DNA from: UBA1181 sp045226255
GTDB taxonomy: Bacteria > Bacteroidota > Bacteroidia > Bacteroidales > Paludibacteraceae
Reading direction: 5' to 3'
DNA length: 64,000 nt
Assembly: GCA_045226255.1 (NCBI GenBank)
Contig: JBGVCG010000020.1
Coordinates: 79,116 to 143,115 of the forward strand
This document shows positions 27,185 to 36,155 of this stretch, one piece after another. Every line of letters starts with the position of its first letter. The first letter of the stretch is position 1. The translations under genes and the position numbers were made by a program. A model generated the notes under the pieces. That model saw only the letters and a list, made by a program, of their open reading frames with translations. It had not been told where the DNA came from and searched no databases.

Positions 27185-28018
27185 ATGATAAGCATCATTA
27201 CCGCCATTTTCAACCAATTGCCAATGAATCGTTTGTATTACGAATCCATTGTCAAAAACACAGACTCCGAGTTCGAACTCATTATCGTGGACAACTGCTC
27301 AACGGACGGAAGCACTGAATATTTCAAGTCATTGGGAAACAACGTGCATGTGATTGAAAATGACGGCAACTACACCTACTCGTACTGCCAGAATGTGGGC
27401 ATCAAGGCCGCGAAGGGCGACGTATACGCATTCTTGAACAACGACATCATCCTCTCCCCGCACTGGGACAGCCGATTGCTCCAGATATTAGGCAAGGACA
27501 ACTATCATATCCTTTCACTCGCCAGCAATGACCGCATGGCGACGAAGGAGGAGACCACGCAGCTATCCCGCCATTGGAAGCATATCAAATACCCGATAAA
27601 GTTCCTTATGGGACAAGGGAAACTATCCTTGAAGACAATGATAAAGCTATGCTATGGCCGCAACTGGGAGAAGTTCTGCGAAGAGGTATGGGACCGTCAC
27701 GGACTCAACCTAAGGATAGGTTTTTCAGGCTCCGCGATCATCATGGACAAACAAGGCTTGGAGATGGTCGGAGGACAATGGGACCCAACGGTGCAAGGTC
27801 CCGATTTCGACATGTACCTACAAACGGTGAAGCTCTGCAAAGAGGGCAAAGAAATCAAGCCGCTATCCATCGTCGGAGGAATTTACCACCATCACTTCCG
27901 CCGCCTAACCTTCTACACAAAGTTCCCTCCTTTCAAAGACAAAGACAACATCATTGCGCTGGAGCAGAAATGGACGGACGAGGAGCGGAAAGAGTATCTA
28001 GGCTTAATGAACAATTAA
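27185..28018 (+). CDS. Family 2 glycosyltransferase
   Basis: The 277-residue cytoplasmic protein has the GT2/GT-A pattern: MISIITAIFNQLPM at the N-terminus, LIIVDNCSTDGS (first Asp motif), YAFLNNDIILSPHWD (metal-binding DxD-like NND) and GFSGSAIIMDKQGLEMVGG (acceptor region). ATG 27185 is chosen because the family begins at this strand; a longer frame from GTG 27131 adds a non-conserved lysine-rich stretch. There is no membrane segment. It stands alone, not in a polysaccharide cluster, so its acceptor is unknown. Confidence 0.88.
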   Translation: MISIITAIFNQLPMNRLYYESIVKNTDSEFELIIVDNCSTDGSTEYFKSLGNNVHVIENDGNYTYSYCQNVGIKAAKGDVYAFLNNDIILSPHWDSRLLQILGKDNYHILSLASNDRMATKEETTQLSRHWKHIKYPIKFLMGQGKLSLKTMIKLCYGRNWEKFCEEVWDRHGLNLRIGFSGSAIIMDKQGLEMVGGQWDPTVQGPDFDMYLQTVKLCKEGKEIKPLSIVGGIYHHHFRRLTFYTKFPPFKDKDNIIALEQKWTDEERKEYLGLMNN

Positions 28019-28035
28019 CATACCGTTGCCTGTAC

Positions 28036-28067
28036 CATGAGCCTGTCGCTTGACGGATCGGCTCATG
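28036..28067 (+). repeat. Inverted repeat after the glycosyltransferase gene
   Basis: CATGAGCC (28036-28043) and GGCTCATG (28060-28067) form a perfect 8-bp stem. No T-run follows, so it is either a poor terminator or a mRNA-stabilising hairpin. Confidence 0.4.
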
Positions 28068-28181
28068 CGCCAATGCGTAAGGAGCATTGTGCCTTCACCA
28101 TGTTTGCCGACGTGTTTTTCCTCCTCTCAAGTTCAGGCAAAACACGAAGAGAATCACACCACAAATCACCCATAAAATAAA

Positions 28182-28213
28182 TTTCCTTTTTTGAGAAAAA
28201 AAGAGTAATTTCG
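28182..28213 (+). promoter_or_regulatory. Promoter of the kor operon
   Basis: TTTCC at 28182-28186 and TAATTTCG at 28206-28213 are about 20 bases apart. The -7 variant TAATTTCG is the same as before aspC. The leader to the first ATG is about 30 bases. Confidence 0.6.
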
Positions 28214-28250
28214 CGACAATTAAAAAACGACATAATAAACAGTAAGAAAA

Positions 28251-28478
28251 ATGGCTAAAATCAAAGGAGCTGTTGTGGTTAACAAAGACAGATGCAAGGG
28301 ATGCCAATTGTGCGTTGTCGCTTGCCCTGCCAATGTGTTGGCGATGTCCAAACAAGTTAACGCGAAAGGTTACAATTACGCCATCATGGCTAATGAGGAC
28401 GCATGCGTAGGCTGCGCAAGTTGTGGAATCGTATGTCCGGATGGATGTATTTCAGTGTACAAAACAAAAATAGATTAA
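28251..28478 (+). CDS. korD: 2-oxoacid:ferredoxin oxidoreductase, ferredoxin-like delta subunit
   Basis: The 75-residue protein has two 4Fe-4S motifs: CKGCQLCVVACP and CVGCASCGIVCPDGC. It passes electrons from the catalytic subunits to ferredoxin. It is the first gene of a four-gene operon in delta-alpha-beta-gamma order, with 7 bases to the next gene. The N-terminus KGAVVVNKDRCKGC is typical of this subunit. Confidence 0.93.
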   Translation: MAKIKGAVVVNKDRCKGCQLCVVACPANVLAMSKQVNAKGYNYAIMANEDACVGCASCGIVCPDGCISVYKTKID

Positions 28479-28485
28479 TATAGAG

Positions 28486-29565
28486 ATGAGTGAAGAAGTA
28501 AGATTAATGAAAGGTAACGAGGCGATCGCACACGCCGCGATCCGTTGCGGATGCGATGGTTACTTCGGTTACCCCATCACTCCTCAATCCGAGGTTATGG
28601 AGACCCTCATGGAGGTGGAGCCTTGGAAAGAGACAGGAATGGTAGTGCTACAAGCAGAAAGTGAAGTCTCTTCCATCAACATGGTGTATGGTGGAGCCGC
28701 CACAGGTAAAAAAGTCATGACATCCTCTTCCAGCCCGGGTGTTTCCCTGATGCAGGAGGGTATCTCTTACTTGGCAGGCGCCGAGTTGCCGGCCTTGATC
28801 GTCAACGTGATGCGTGGCGGACCGGGCTTGGGAACGATCCAGCCTAGCCAATCCGACTACTTCCAGACCACCAAGGGCGGTGGACATGGAGATTATCGTC
28901 TAATCGCTTTGGCCCCTGCTTCCGTACAGGAGATGGCGGACTTCGTAGGATTGGCCTTCGATTTGGCCTTCAAATACAGAAACCCTGCGATCATCTTGGC
29001 GGACGGTGTCATCGGCCAGATGATGGAGAAGGTGGTTTTGCCTGACTACAAGCCAAGAAGAACCGACGAAGAGGTGGAGAAACAATGTCCTTGGGCGGCT
29101 ACCGGAAGAAAGATGTCCCGCAAGAACAACATCATCACTTCCCTGGAGTTGAAGCCAGAGGTAATGGAGCAGAACAACCTCCGCTTCCAAGCTAAATACA
29201 AGACGATCGAGGAGAACGAAGTACGCTACGAGGAGATCCTTTGCGACGACGCAGAATACCTGTTGGTGGCTTTCGGATGCTCCGCCCGCATCTGCCAAAA
29301 GGCATGCGAGATGGCGCGCGCCGAGGGTATCAAGTTGGGACTCCTTCGTCCGATCACCCTCTGGCCTTTCCCTACCAAGGTCATCGCGCAATACGCCAAC
29401 AAGGTGAAAGCCATGTTGTCCGTAGAGTTGAACGCAGGCCAAATGGTCGAGGATGTTCGCTTGGCTGTCAACGGAAAGGTTCCTGTTGAGCATTATGGAC
29501 GCTTGGGCGGTATCGTCTTCACCCCAGACGAGATCGTGAACGCAGTGAAGACTAAATTGATGTAA
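28486..29565 (+). CDS. korA: 2-oxoacid:ferredoxin oxidoreductase, alpha subunit
   Basis: The 359-residue protein has the pyruvate-ferredoxin-oxidoreductase domain I pattern: GNEAIAHAAIRCGCDGYFGYPITPQSE at the start, then TSSSSPGVSLMQEG, MRGGPGLGTIQPSQSDYFQ and a domain II ending VELNAGQMVEDVRLAVNG. It oxidatively decarboxylates a 2-oxoacid to acyl-CoA. Bacterial homologues are named either for 2-oxoglutarate (Kor) or branched-chain oxoacids (Vor); the sequence alone does not decide. In anaerobic Bacteroidales it can also run in the reductive, carboxylating direction. Codons are strongly biased, indicating high expression. Confidence 0.93.
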   Translation: MSEEVRLMKGNEAIAHAAIRCGCDGYFGYPITPQSEVMETLMEVEPWKETGMVVLQAESEVSSINMVYGGAATGKKVMTSSSSPGVSLMQEGISYLAGAELPALIVNVMRGGPGLGTIQPSQSDYFQTTKGGGHGDYRLIALAPASVQEMADFVGLAFDLAFKYRNPAIILADGVIGQMMEKVVLPDYKPRRTDEEVEKQCPWAATGRKMSRKNNIITSLELKPEVMEQNNLRFQAKYKTIEENEVRYEEILCDDAEYLLVAFGCSARICQKACEMARAEGIKLGLLRPITLWPFPTKVIAQYANKVKAMLSVELNAGQMVEDVRLAVNGKVPVEHYGRLGGIVFTPDEIVNAVKTKLM

Positions 29566-29586
29566 TTCACTTAATCGAAAAAGAAA

Positions 29587-30363
29587 ATGGCTTTAGAAGA
29601 TATCATAAAACCCGAGAATCTGGTTTATAAGAAACCGGATATCATGAACGACAACCCAATGCACTACTGTCCGGGTTGTAGCCACGGTGTCGTTCACAAG
29701 CTGATCGCCGAGGTTATCGAGGAGATGGGCTTAGTAGAGGACACGATCGGTGTCACCCCTGTGGGATGTGCGGTTTTCGCCTACAACTACATCGACATCG
29801 ACTGGGAAGAGGCAGCGCACGGCCGCGCACCTGCCTTGGCAACGGCCATCAAGCGCCTTCGCCCGAACAAACTGGTCTTCACCTACCAAGGTGACGGTGA
29901 CCTTGCCGCCATCGGTACGGCTGAGACTATCCACGCCTGCAACCGTGGCGAGAGCATCGCTATCATCTTCATCAACAACGGTATCTATGGTATGACGGGT
30001 GGTCAGATGGCCCCTACGACCATCGAAGGCATGAAGACCGCCACCTGCCCTTACGGACGTGACGTGAAATTGAATGGTTATCCGCTGAAGATCACCAACC
30101 AACTGAAAGACTTGGAAGGTACCCGCTACGTGACCCGCCAAAGCGTGCAAACCGCTGCGGCTGTCCGCAAGACCAAGAAGGCCATCAGAAAGGCTTTCGA
30201 GAACTGCATGGACGGCAAGGGCGGCGCTAACGTCGTGGAGGTGGTTTCCACTTGCTCATCGGGCTGGAAACTCACCCCTGAGAAGGCTAACAAGTGGATG
30301 GAGGAGAACATGTTCCCTCAATACCCACTCGGTGACTTAATTGACAAAGACGCTAACCAATAA
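29587..30363 (+). CDS. korB: 2-oxoacid:ferredoxin oxidoreductase, beta subunit (thiamine diphosphate)
   Basis: The 258-residue protein carries the thiamine-diphosphate motif GDGDLAAIG...NNGIYGMTGGQ and the N-terminal MHYCPGCSHGVVH, whose cysteines probably hold an Fe-S cluster. GCAVFAYNYIDIDW and HGRAPALATAIKR are typical of Kor/Vor beta subunits. It makes the active site with the alpha subunit. It lies 21 bases after korA and 11 before korC. Confidence 0.93.
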   Translation: MALEDIIKPENLVYKKPDIMNDNPMHYCPGCSHGVVHKLIAEVIEEMGLVEDTIGVTPVGCAVFAYNYIDIDWEEAAHGRAPALATAIKRLRPNKLVFTYQGDGDLAAIGTAETIHACNRGESIAIIFINNGIYGMTGGQMAPTTIEGMKTATCPYGRDVKLNGYPLKITNQLKDLEGTRYVTRQSVQTAAAVRKTKKAIRKAFENCMDGKGGANVVEVVSTCSSGWKLTPEKANKWMEENMFPQYPLGDLIDKDANQ

Positions 30364-30374
30364 AATCAGAAGAA

Positions 30375-30911
30375 ATGAAAGAGGAAATTATCATAGCTGG
30401 ATTCGGAGGACAAGGTGTTCTCTCCATGGGTAAGATTCTTGCCTACTCTGGTTTGATGCAGGGCAAAGAGGTGACTTGGATGCCTGCTTACGGTCCGGAA
30501 CAACGCGGTGGTACCGCTAACGTGACCGTCATCCTGAGCGATGAGAAGATTAGCTCTCCTATCCTAAACTCCTACGATACGGCCATCATCCTGAACCAAC
30601 AGTCATTGGACAAGTTCGAAAAGACCGTTAAACCGGGCGGAACATTGATCTATGACCCATACGGTATCACGACGGAACCGACGAGAAAGGATATCAACAT
30701 CCACAAAATCAACGCGATGGACGCCTGCATCGAAATGAACGCGGCTAAGTCCTTCAACATGATCCTCCTCGGCGGATTCTTGAAGATCAGACCGATCGTT
30801 GAGCTCGAAAACGTTCTCAAGGGCCTGAAGAAGACTCTCCCTGAACGTCACCACCACCTCATTCCTATGAACGAGGCAGCCTTGAAGAAGGGCATGGAGA
30901 TCATTAAGTAA
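30375..30911 (+). CDS. korC: 2-oxoacid:ferredoxin oxidoreductase, gamma subunit
   Basis: The 178-residue protein starts EEIIIAGFGGQGVLSMGKIL, the gamma-domain dinucleotide-like loop, and includes MPAYGPEQRGGTANVTVILSDE, the family hallmark. It completes the heterotetramer coded by the operon. A strong terminator follows 22 bases later. Confidence 0.93.
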   Translation: MKEEIIIAGFGGQGVLSMGKILAYSGLMQGKEVTWMPAYGPEQRGGTANVTVILSDEKISSPILNSYDTAIILNQQSLDKFEKTVKPGGTLIYDPYGITTEPTRKDINIHKINAMDACIEMNAAKSFNMILLGGFLKIRPIVELENVLKGLKKTLPERHHHLIPMNEAALKKGMEIIK

Positions 30912-30932
30912 AAGAATAGCCTTTTCTAATAA

Positions 30933-30976
30933 TTAGGAGATGCCTTTTCCAAGGGCATCTCCTAATATTTGTTTTT
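30933..30976 (+). terminator. Terminator of the kor operon
   Basis: TTAGGAGATGCC (30933-30944) and GGCATCTCCTAA (30954-30965) form a 12-bp perfect stem. TATTTGTTTTT follows. Confidence 0.88.
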
Positions 30977-31013
30977 ATCATCTATCTATCAGCATATATA
31001 ATTTTCGTCCCCC

Positions 31014-31772
31014 ATGATAAACACACAAGTCATCAACGGAGATCACCTAGGCATAAAAAAAACTTGGAAAGCCTTATTCCGACGGTATGGCATTTATTAT
31101 CAATCGAAAAGGAAATGGCTGCTATATACCTTAAGCGTCGTATTGCCAATATGCTTAATATCTGGAATAGTACTATTCATTGCGCTAAGCTTCACGAACT
31201 TCTCCAGCCAACACCCTATGAGCAAAATCATCCTCATAAGTTTTACCTGTCCGGCAATCGTCATTCCTCCAACACTAATCGGAACATATATCCAATCATT
31301 CGTAACCATTCGAAGAATGACACAAACGCTCTCCAACTTTGTGTACAAATGGTTCTCCAAGGAGACCTCCCGATTAATAGTCCAAACCTCTCCCCTGAAC
31401 TACTTCGTCAAAACAAAAGATGAATGGGACATTGAGATTGCCCTCATGAAATTGGGAAGAGAGAAGAATAGTACACCCCAACCACAGATCATAGCGGCTA
31501 TATACATCATTCCTCCTTCCCAAATAGAGAGCATAGCCAATGAATGGTACGAATACTGCAGTATGAAACACAGTTGCCGGAATTTACACATCGGAAAGAG
31601 TATCACCTACGCACTTTTCCCCATAAAAGAAATCGACCAAGAGGATGTCTTAACTACGATTGATCAGATGAAATACCTGATACAAAGGTTCCATCTGACT
31701 CCGAGGAAAATGATCCACGACGACATCGACCAAGAAGAGGCGAAGAAGAAAATGGAAGCCAAACAGCACTAA
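31014..31772 (+). CDS. Unknown two-pass membrane protein
   Basis: I do not recognise this 252-residue protein. Two hydrophobic segments are clear (about 37-62: LLYTLSVVLPICLISGIVLF, and about 73-98: IILISFTCPAIVIPPTL). A cytoplasmic C-terminal domain of about 150 residues is rich in charged and aromatic residues and ends in a lysine/glutamate helix (EEAKKKMEAK). There is no signal peptide with cleavage site. It follows the kor terminator, so it forms its own unit; a weak TAATTTTC box lies at about 30999-31006. Confidence 0.7.
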   Translation: MINTQVINGDHLGIKKTWKALFRRYGIYYQSKRKWLLYTLSVVLPICLISGIVLFIALSFTNFSSQHPMSKIILISFTCPAIVIPPTLIGTYIQSFVTIRRMTQTLSNFVYKWFSKETSRLIVQTSPLNYFVKTKDEWDIEIALMKLGREKNSTPQPQIIAAIYIIPPSQIESIANEWYEYCSMKHSCRNLHIGKSITYALFPIKEIDQEDVLTTIDQMKYLIQRFHLTPRKMIHDDIDQEEAKKKMEAKQH

Positions 31773-31923
31773 GAATCAAAGCATTACAAATAAGTTCATT
31801 CTACAACAGGAAGGATTGTTCGCTAGACAACAACGCATCACAAGCTTACAATCAATCGTTTTTATCGATGAATAACATAGAATAAAATCGTAAATAACGA
31901 TAGATTATTTATGGTTAACGCCC

Positions 31924-31931
31924 TAAATTTG
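31924..31931 (+). promoter_or_regulatory. Promoter -7 box of the 32016 gene
   Basis: TAAATTTG matches TAnnTTTG. No convincing upstream box was found at 19-21 bases, so strength is uncertain. Confidence 0.4.
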
Positions 31932-32015
31932 TCATATCAAACAAAAGGGAAGACAAGCGGTCGGACTTTCATTGGTTGTTAATTTATTTATACTATTAAT
32001 TAAAATTTGGGGATT

Positions 32016-32291
32016 ATGAGAAAAGTAGTTTTAACAATAATTCTGTCAGTGGCATACCTAAGTTCGTATGCGTTCGACATAAAGTGCATGAGTGTGGATT
32101 TCAACAAGATGGAGCTGAAACACAACGGTAACACTTACGAATTGGTTGAGGTGAAGAATAAGCAGAGAAGCTCCTGGAGAGAAGTGACTTATCTCTGCAT
32201 CGACAACAAACTTCACGCTGTGGCCTTCCGACTGTTCGTCACGGACGAAGGGGACTTCATGAGGCTACAGAAGTTCACGTCTAACAAATGA
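32016..32291 (+). CDS. Small secreted protein of unknown function
   Basis: The 91-residue product has a signal peptide (MRKVVLTIILSVAYLSSYAFD). The mature part of about 70 residues (IKCMSVDFNKMELKHNGNTYELVEVKNKQ...) ends FTSNK with no sorting domain. ATG 32016 is preferred to an upstream TTG because it begins the basic n-region. Family unknown. A terminator follows after an AT-rich repeat region. Confidence 0.65.
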   Translation: MRKVVLTIILSVAYLSSYAFDIKCMSVDFNKMELKHNGNTYELVEVKNKQRSSWREVTYLCIDNKLHAVAFRLFVTDEGDFMRLQKFTSNK

Positions 32292-32294
32292 TTG

Positions 32295-32366
32295 ATTGAA
32301 TAAATAATTGAGTAATTGAATAATTGAGTGATGAGTAATTGAGTGATTGGATGATTGATCGTTTTT
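32295..32366 (+). repeat. Low-complexity ATTGAGT/AATTGA repeat tract
   Basis: Short near-identical units (AATTGAGTAATTGAATAATT, then GAGTGATGAGTAATTGAGTG, GATTGGATGATTG) follow each other for about 70 bases. Such degenerate tracts are common between genes in Bacteroidales. No coding sense is seen. Confidence 0.55.
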
Positions 32367-32391
32367 CGTTTGTATTCTTTTCCATTTTTCG

Positions 32392-32429
32392 ATGCCAGGA
32401 TCGTTTTCCAAGAACATCCTGGCATTTTT
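32392..32429 (+). terminator. Terminator after the small secreted protein gene
   Basis: ATGCCAGGAT (32392-32401) and ATCCTGGCAT (32416-32425) form a 10-bp perfect stem followed by TTTT. Confidence 0.8.
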
Positions 32430-32499
32430 ACGTGCAAACGTCAGGCATTGCTCCATCAACCGACAACTTACCTACCCGCAATTCGAGGTCATCCGCCAA

Positions 32500-33096
32500 T
32501 CACACACGTTCCCACTGTTTTGTCTCAAAATTGTACCGTTTGATCACGCGTGCCGGATCACCCGCGACCACAGAGAAGGGAGGCACATCCTTCGTCACGA
32601 CGGAATTCGCCGCCACCACACAATGCTCCCCTATCGTCACACCCGACAGCACATGACAACCAAACGCCAGCCAACTGCCCTTCCCTATCACAACAGGTCC
32701 TTTGTGGATAATGGGTTGCTTGCTGACAGGAAGCGTAACATCCTCATAACCATGCGAATGGTCTGTGATATGGACAAACGCGGCGAGGAGCACATCATCC
32801 TCTATGGTGACGGAATAGGCGGAAGCTATCCTGTTGTAGGCGCCAAAAATCACATTGTTTCCCACCACGATTTTTGAAGGATAATCCGTCCCCATATGAC
32901 TGTGAAGGGGACAAAAAGCGGTGCGCTGATTCACCACACAATGGTCTCCGAAATAGATGTGTTCCGGATGGAGGAAGAGGACATCCTTCCCCACATTCAG
33001 CTTTTTGGGATTGTTTCCTAACTTCCTTATTATCGAACGGTTACGTATTTTAGATTGCCAAAACGACAGGCTTAACAATCGCTTAATTTTCGCCAT
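32500..33096 (-). CDS. Left-handed beta-helix acetyltransferase (hexapeptide family)
   Basis: The 198-residue protein has the hexapeptide-repeat layout of maltose/xenobiotic/serine-type acetyltransferases: VVGNNVIFGAYNRIASA, the histidine loop HITDHSHGYED, VIGKGSWLAFGCHVLSGVTIGEHCVVAANSVVTKDVPPFSVVAGDPARVIKRY split over the helix coils. It should transfer an acyl group from acyl-CoA to a sugar or similar acceptor. The basic N-terminal helix (KIKRLLSLSFW) resembles lipopolysaccharide- or capsule-type enzymes. It lies 30 bases after the DUF2461 gene and is probably cotranscribed. Confidence 0.9.
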   Translation of the reverse strand: MAKIKRLLSLSFWQSKIRNRSIIRKLGNNPKKLNVGKDVLFLHPEHIYFGDHCVVNQRTAFCPLHSHMGTDYPSKIVVGNNVIFGAYNRIASAYSVTIEDDVLLAAFVHITDHSHGYEDVTLPVSKQPIIHKGPVVIGKGSWLAFGCHVLSGVTIGEHCVVAANSVVTKDVPPFSVVAGDPARVIKRYNFETKQWERV

Positions 33097-33126
33097 ATTG
33101 CTACGTTTTTACAGAAACCCTTGGTT

Positions 33127-33810
33127 TTAATCCTCCTCACTCACATAATCGATCACCTGATTCAGGTACTCCACGAAGGGTTTGTTGCGGCGGAAAAGCG
33201 TCAGCACACGCTGTAGAAGCTCCTCTTGGTCCGACACCTCCTCCACGGTCATGTATTTAGACAAGCAATAGACCTTCAACCTGGCATAATCAGGGTATTT
33301 GCACTCGGAGAACTCCTTCGGCAGTTTCTTCAGCGAGCCCTCGTAATCGAGTTCGAAACCATCCATCTCGCCAGTCCGCACGAAAGAGGCGAACTTCTCA
33401 GGCTCGTCCATCAGGTCTTCCCGCACAATCTCCACCACCCTCTTGTCGTAGCAGTAATGGCCGATCGCCACCATGTTAGCGTCCGGATAGCCATCCCCAC
33501 CCACAGAGAGGTGGAAATAGTAACCCGCCCTACCCGACTTCTTGCCACCGGGAGCGATGAAGACACCGAAATGTGTTTTATAGGGTGATTTATCCGCCGA
33601 GAAACGGATGTCACGGTTGATGCGGTAGGTGCAGTCCTTCAACTCCAGTCCCGCCACGCTCTCGTCGAAGCGCCCCGTCTCCTCTATCAACCGACGGGCA
33701 AACTGGCTAAAGGAATCCTTCGCCTCCTCATACTCCTTCCGATGGGCATGGAACCACTCCGTATTGTTATTCTCCCGCAACGCACGCAGGAATGCGATCA
33801 CTTTCTTCAT
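33127..33810 (-). CDS. DUF2461 (TIGR02453) family protein
   Basis: The product of 227 residues starts MKKVIAFLRALRENNNTEWF, the typical DUF2461 opening (FL..L..NN..EWF..HR..Y). YRINRDIRFSADKSPYKTHFG and the glycine-rich GYYFHLSVGG are further family blocks. ATG 33810 is used because the codon at 33819 is TTG and adds only three residues. Function of the family is unknown. A TAATTTCG promoter lies 25 bases upstream. Confidence 0.9.
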   Translation of the reverse strand: MKKVIAFLRALRENNNTEWFHAHRKEYEEAKDSFSQFARRLIEETGRFDESVAGLELKDCTYRINRDIRFSADKSPYKTHFGVFIAPGGKKSGRAGYYFHLSVGGDGYPDANMVAIGHYCYDKRVVEIVREDLMDEPEKFASFVRTGEMDGFELDYEGSLKKLPKEFSECKYPDYARLKVYCLSKYMTVEEVSDQEELLQRVLTLFRRNKPFVEYLNQVIDYVSEED

Positions 33811-33834
33811 ATCATCCAATTATCGTTACAACCA

Positions 33835-33866
33835 CGAAATTACAAAAAAGAAAGACAAAAAACGAA
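33835..33866 (-). promoter_or_regulatory. Promoter of the DUF2461-acetyltransferase pair
   Basis: On the minus strand TAATTTCG (33842-33835) is preceded after 20 bases by TTCG (33866-33863). This is the third TAATTTCG-type -7 box in the window. Confidence 0.5.
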
Positions 33867-33927
33867 TTAGCGATTAAATCCGCACAGTCCAAATGCCCGG
33901 GATGCAAAAACATGCCGCATTTCAGTT

Positions 33928-36030
33928 TCACTTGCCTACGTAAAAATGCATAGGAGGATATCTACTATGACCATGATCTTGCCCAAATTCCGCAATACAA
34001 TCCAACCAGAATTCCTTGTACTGCCTCGGAATTTTCCAGAGCCAACCGTTGTTGGCATCTCTAAATTCACTTTCCCAGACTTCCCTGATATAATTCCGTT
34101 TGTCCAGGCATACCACAGAACAATGTGTAAAAGACGAATAATCAAACTCCCCGTTTGTGAGTATTAATCCAATGGCCAGACGATTTGCATACCGACGAGG
34201 AATCGTATCACCCGACCTCCACATCAGGATAGAGTCCTTTGAGTCTAACAATGAACGACTTGTTGTGCCCTTCGGAACATAATATAGCACACACTCTTTC
34301 CAATCGTACCCTCCCGTCCAAGGCGTTCCATCCCGCTTCACCAATTTAAGTGTGTCCTTTTGCTGGAGAGTCAACAATGTGTCATAGGTCCAAACCGCAT
34401 ACTCCAACTCGTCAGTTTTACCATCATTTATAAATACAAAACGTATGGAACATCTTCTCAAAAAACGGTTCCTATTACAATCTAACACATAAAAATCCTG
34501 GTAATTCATCCCCTCCAATTCTACCTGCAAATAAGAACGGGACGCCTTGGGACGGTACGTCAAATCCTTTATCACATTGCCCTTCCCGTTCCTCCAAACA
34601 GGTTTATTCATGTTCTGCAATGTCATATCACGCTTGCGGATATCCGCATTGGGACAATAGGCCACGGCCGATCGATCACTCTCCATAAGCCAACGTCTAA
34701 TCGACAAATAGAGCTGCTCATTCTCTACGTAATAATAATGTGCATCGATAAGATAATAACAGGTTAACGAGTCGGAATAGATAAACACGCTATCACAAGT
34801 GATGTGAGTTTCTATATAATGCATTGACTTCGGGAGGATTACCTTTCGAAAGGAAGATGGTCTGTCACTCAAATAGGGCAAGGAATCCACCCCTTCACGA
34901 ATAGTGAACACAGAATCACGCACCTCGCCGAAATCACTCCATTTCGGTTTAGGCTTCCGCTCCTTTGGTTTCACAAAGACCTCCAACGGCAATTGATACA
35001 ACGTGTCATACGTGGCGACATAGAAGCGATAGCGACCATTCTTCTCGCAGAATCGCACATTCTCGTCCGCTATACCCTCTATCTTCACCGACTGAATACT
35101 TCTTCCCGAAGAAACCGTATCAATTCCCACCAATGTGTCACCATTCTCCATGACACAAGTCAGGCGATAACTTTCCCGCATCCAACTCGTATCCCGCTTA
35201 CGTACATCAAAATTGGGGCAATGGATCTTTCCTCTATCAATACTTCCACTACCTCTTCCCCATTTGATACCATCCCACAAATTCTCCTGCAAAATATGCG
35301 CTACAGCAGAATCGGAGAGGCAGTACAGATAGGAGAACTTCGACATAACATATCTAGTCAAGAATTCCGGGCAATGTTCCGATAGGATGATTAATGAATC
35401 GCAAGGTGGAAGATATTCTGGATATCTCTTACAATGCTTGGGGAAGACAATTTTCGAATAATGAATGTGTTCCGGAGAACGCTCCGGATATCCTTCCCAA
35501 TTTCTAAAGGAGAGACCTTTCGGGTAATAGCGATCAGGAATGGTCCATACCTGTTCAACCGTTTCAGGAATTTGCAACACTGAATCCACCGCACTTGGCA
35601 GTATAAAATAGAGCTGGGTCTTATCTCGATTGTACAATGTGCCATTCTCCCATCGATAATTGAGATTCTTGGCACTCAACCGTACCTCTTCCAAGCCAGG
35701 AGGCACTTCGGAATAGAAATAAAGGTATTTCAACGAAGAAGGAATACTCAACCTCTTTGCCGAAATAAGATACAACCACCCAAAGTGAACAGAGTCAACC
35801 CCCTCATCTATCACTATGTTCTTAATGCGACAATAGGGGGAATTAAAATATTCAAGGGAATCATAATCACTTATACCACCGAAGGTCCAACTATCCATCT
35901 CCGAGAAGTTCGAGCAGATATGCAGGATGGTATCATTCTCCAAACGGAACGGACTCTTCTGTTTGGCCTCGGCAGACCCCAAGGAGAGCAAGAAAACAAC
36001 GCTGAAAAAGCAAAGAAGTTTTTTCTCCAT
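33928..36030 (-). CDS. Secreted BspA/leucine-rich-repeat-like protein
   Basis: The 700-residue product starts at ATG 36030, where the signal peptide MEKKLLCFFSVVFLLSLGSAEA begins; a longer frame upstream adds a non-conserved stretch. An N-terminal part (about 60-200) resembles degenerate BspA-type leucine-rich repeats (ENGTLYNRDKTQLYFILP, VLQIPETVEQVWTIPD). Two later segments are related to each other: CPNFDVRKRDTSW with ATYDTLYQL, and CPNADIRKRDMTL with WTYDTLLTL. No sorting domain is evident at the end (HFYVGK). Surface or periplasmic binding is the best guess. Confidence 0.7.
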   Translation of the reverse strand: MEKKLLCFFSVVFLLSLGSAEAKQKSPFRLENDTILHICSNFSEMDSWTFGGISDYDSLEYFNSPYCRIKNIVIDEGVDSVHFGWLYLISAKRLSIPSSLKYLYFYSEVPPGLEEVRLSAKNLNYRWENGTLYNRDKTQLYFILPSAVDSVLQIPETVEQVWTIPDRYYPKGLSFRNWEGYPERSPEHIHYSKIVFPKHCKRYPEYLPPCDSLIILSEHCPEFLTRYVMSKFSYLYCLSDSAVAHILQENLWDGIKWGRGSGSIDRGKIHCPNFDVRKRDTSWMRESYRLTCVMENGDTLVGIDTVSSGRSIQSVKIEGIADENVRFCEKNGRYRFYVATYDTLYQLPLEVFVKPKERKPKPKWSDFGEVRDSVFTIREGVDSLPYLSDRPSSFRKVILPKSMHYIETHITCDSVFIYSDSLTCYYLIDAHYYYVENEQLYLSIRRWLMESDRSAVAYCPNADIRKRDMTLQNMNKPVWRNGKGNVIKDLTYRPKASRSYLQVELEGMNYQDFYVLDCNRNRFLRRCSIRFVFINDGKTDELEYAVWTYDTLLTLQQKDTLKLVKRDGTPWTGGYDWKECVLYYVPKGTTSRSLLDSKDSILMWRSGDTIPRRYANRLAIGLILTNGEFDYSSFTHCSVVCLDKRNYIREVWESEFRDANNGWLWKIPRQYKEFWLDCIAEFGQDHGHSRYPPMHFYVGK

Positions 36031-36059
36031 AATGATACGATGACGAGTTGATCTTTTCA

Positions 36060-36067
36060 CAAATATA
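36060..36067 (-). promoter_or_regulatory. Promoter -7 box of the BspA-like gene
   Basis: TATATTTG on the minus strand lies 30 bases before the ATG at 36030. No good -33 box is seen. Confidence 0.45.
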
Positions 36068-36155
36068 GAAATTTTTAGTATATTAGTATATCCATATGAA
36101 TTCATCATGCGAAACAGGCACGGAGACCTTCGCACCGTGGTAAAAATTGACAGAT

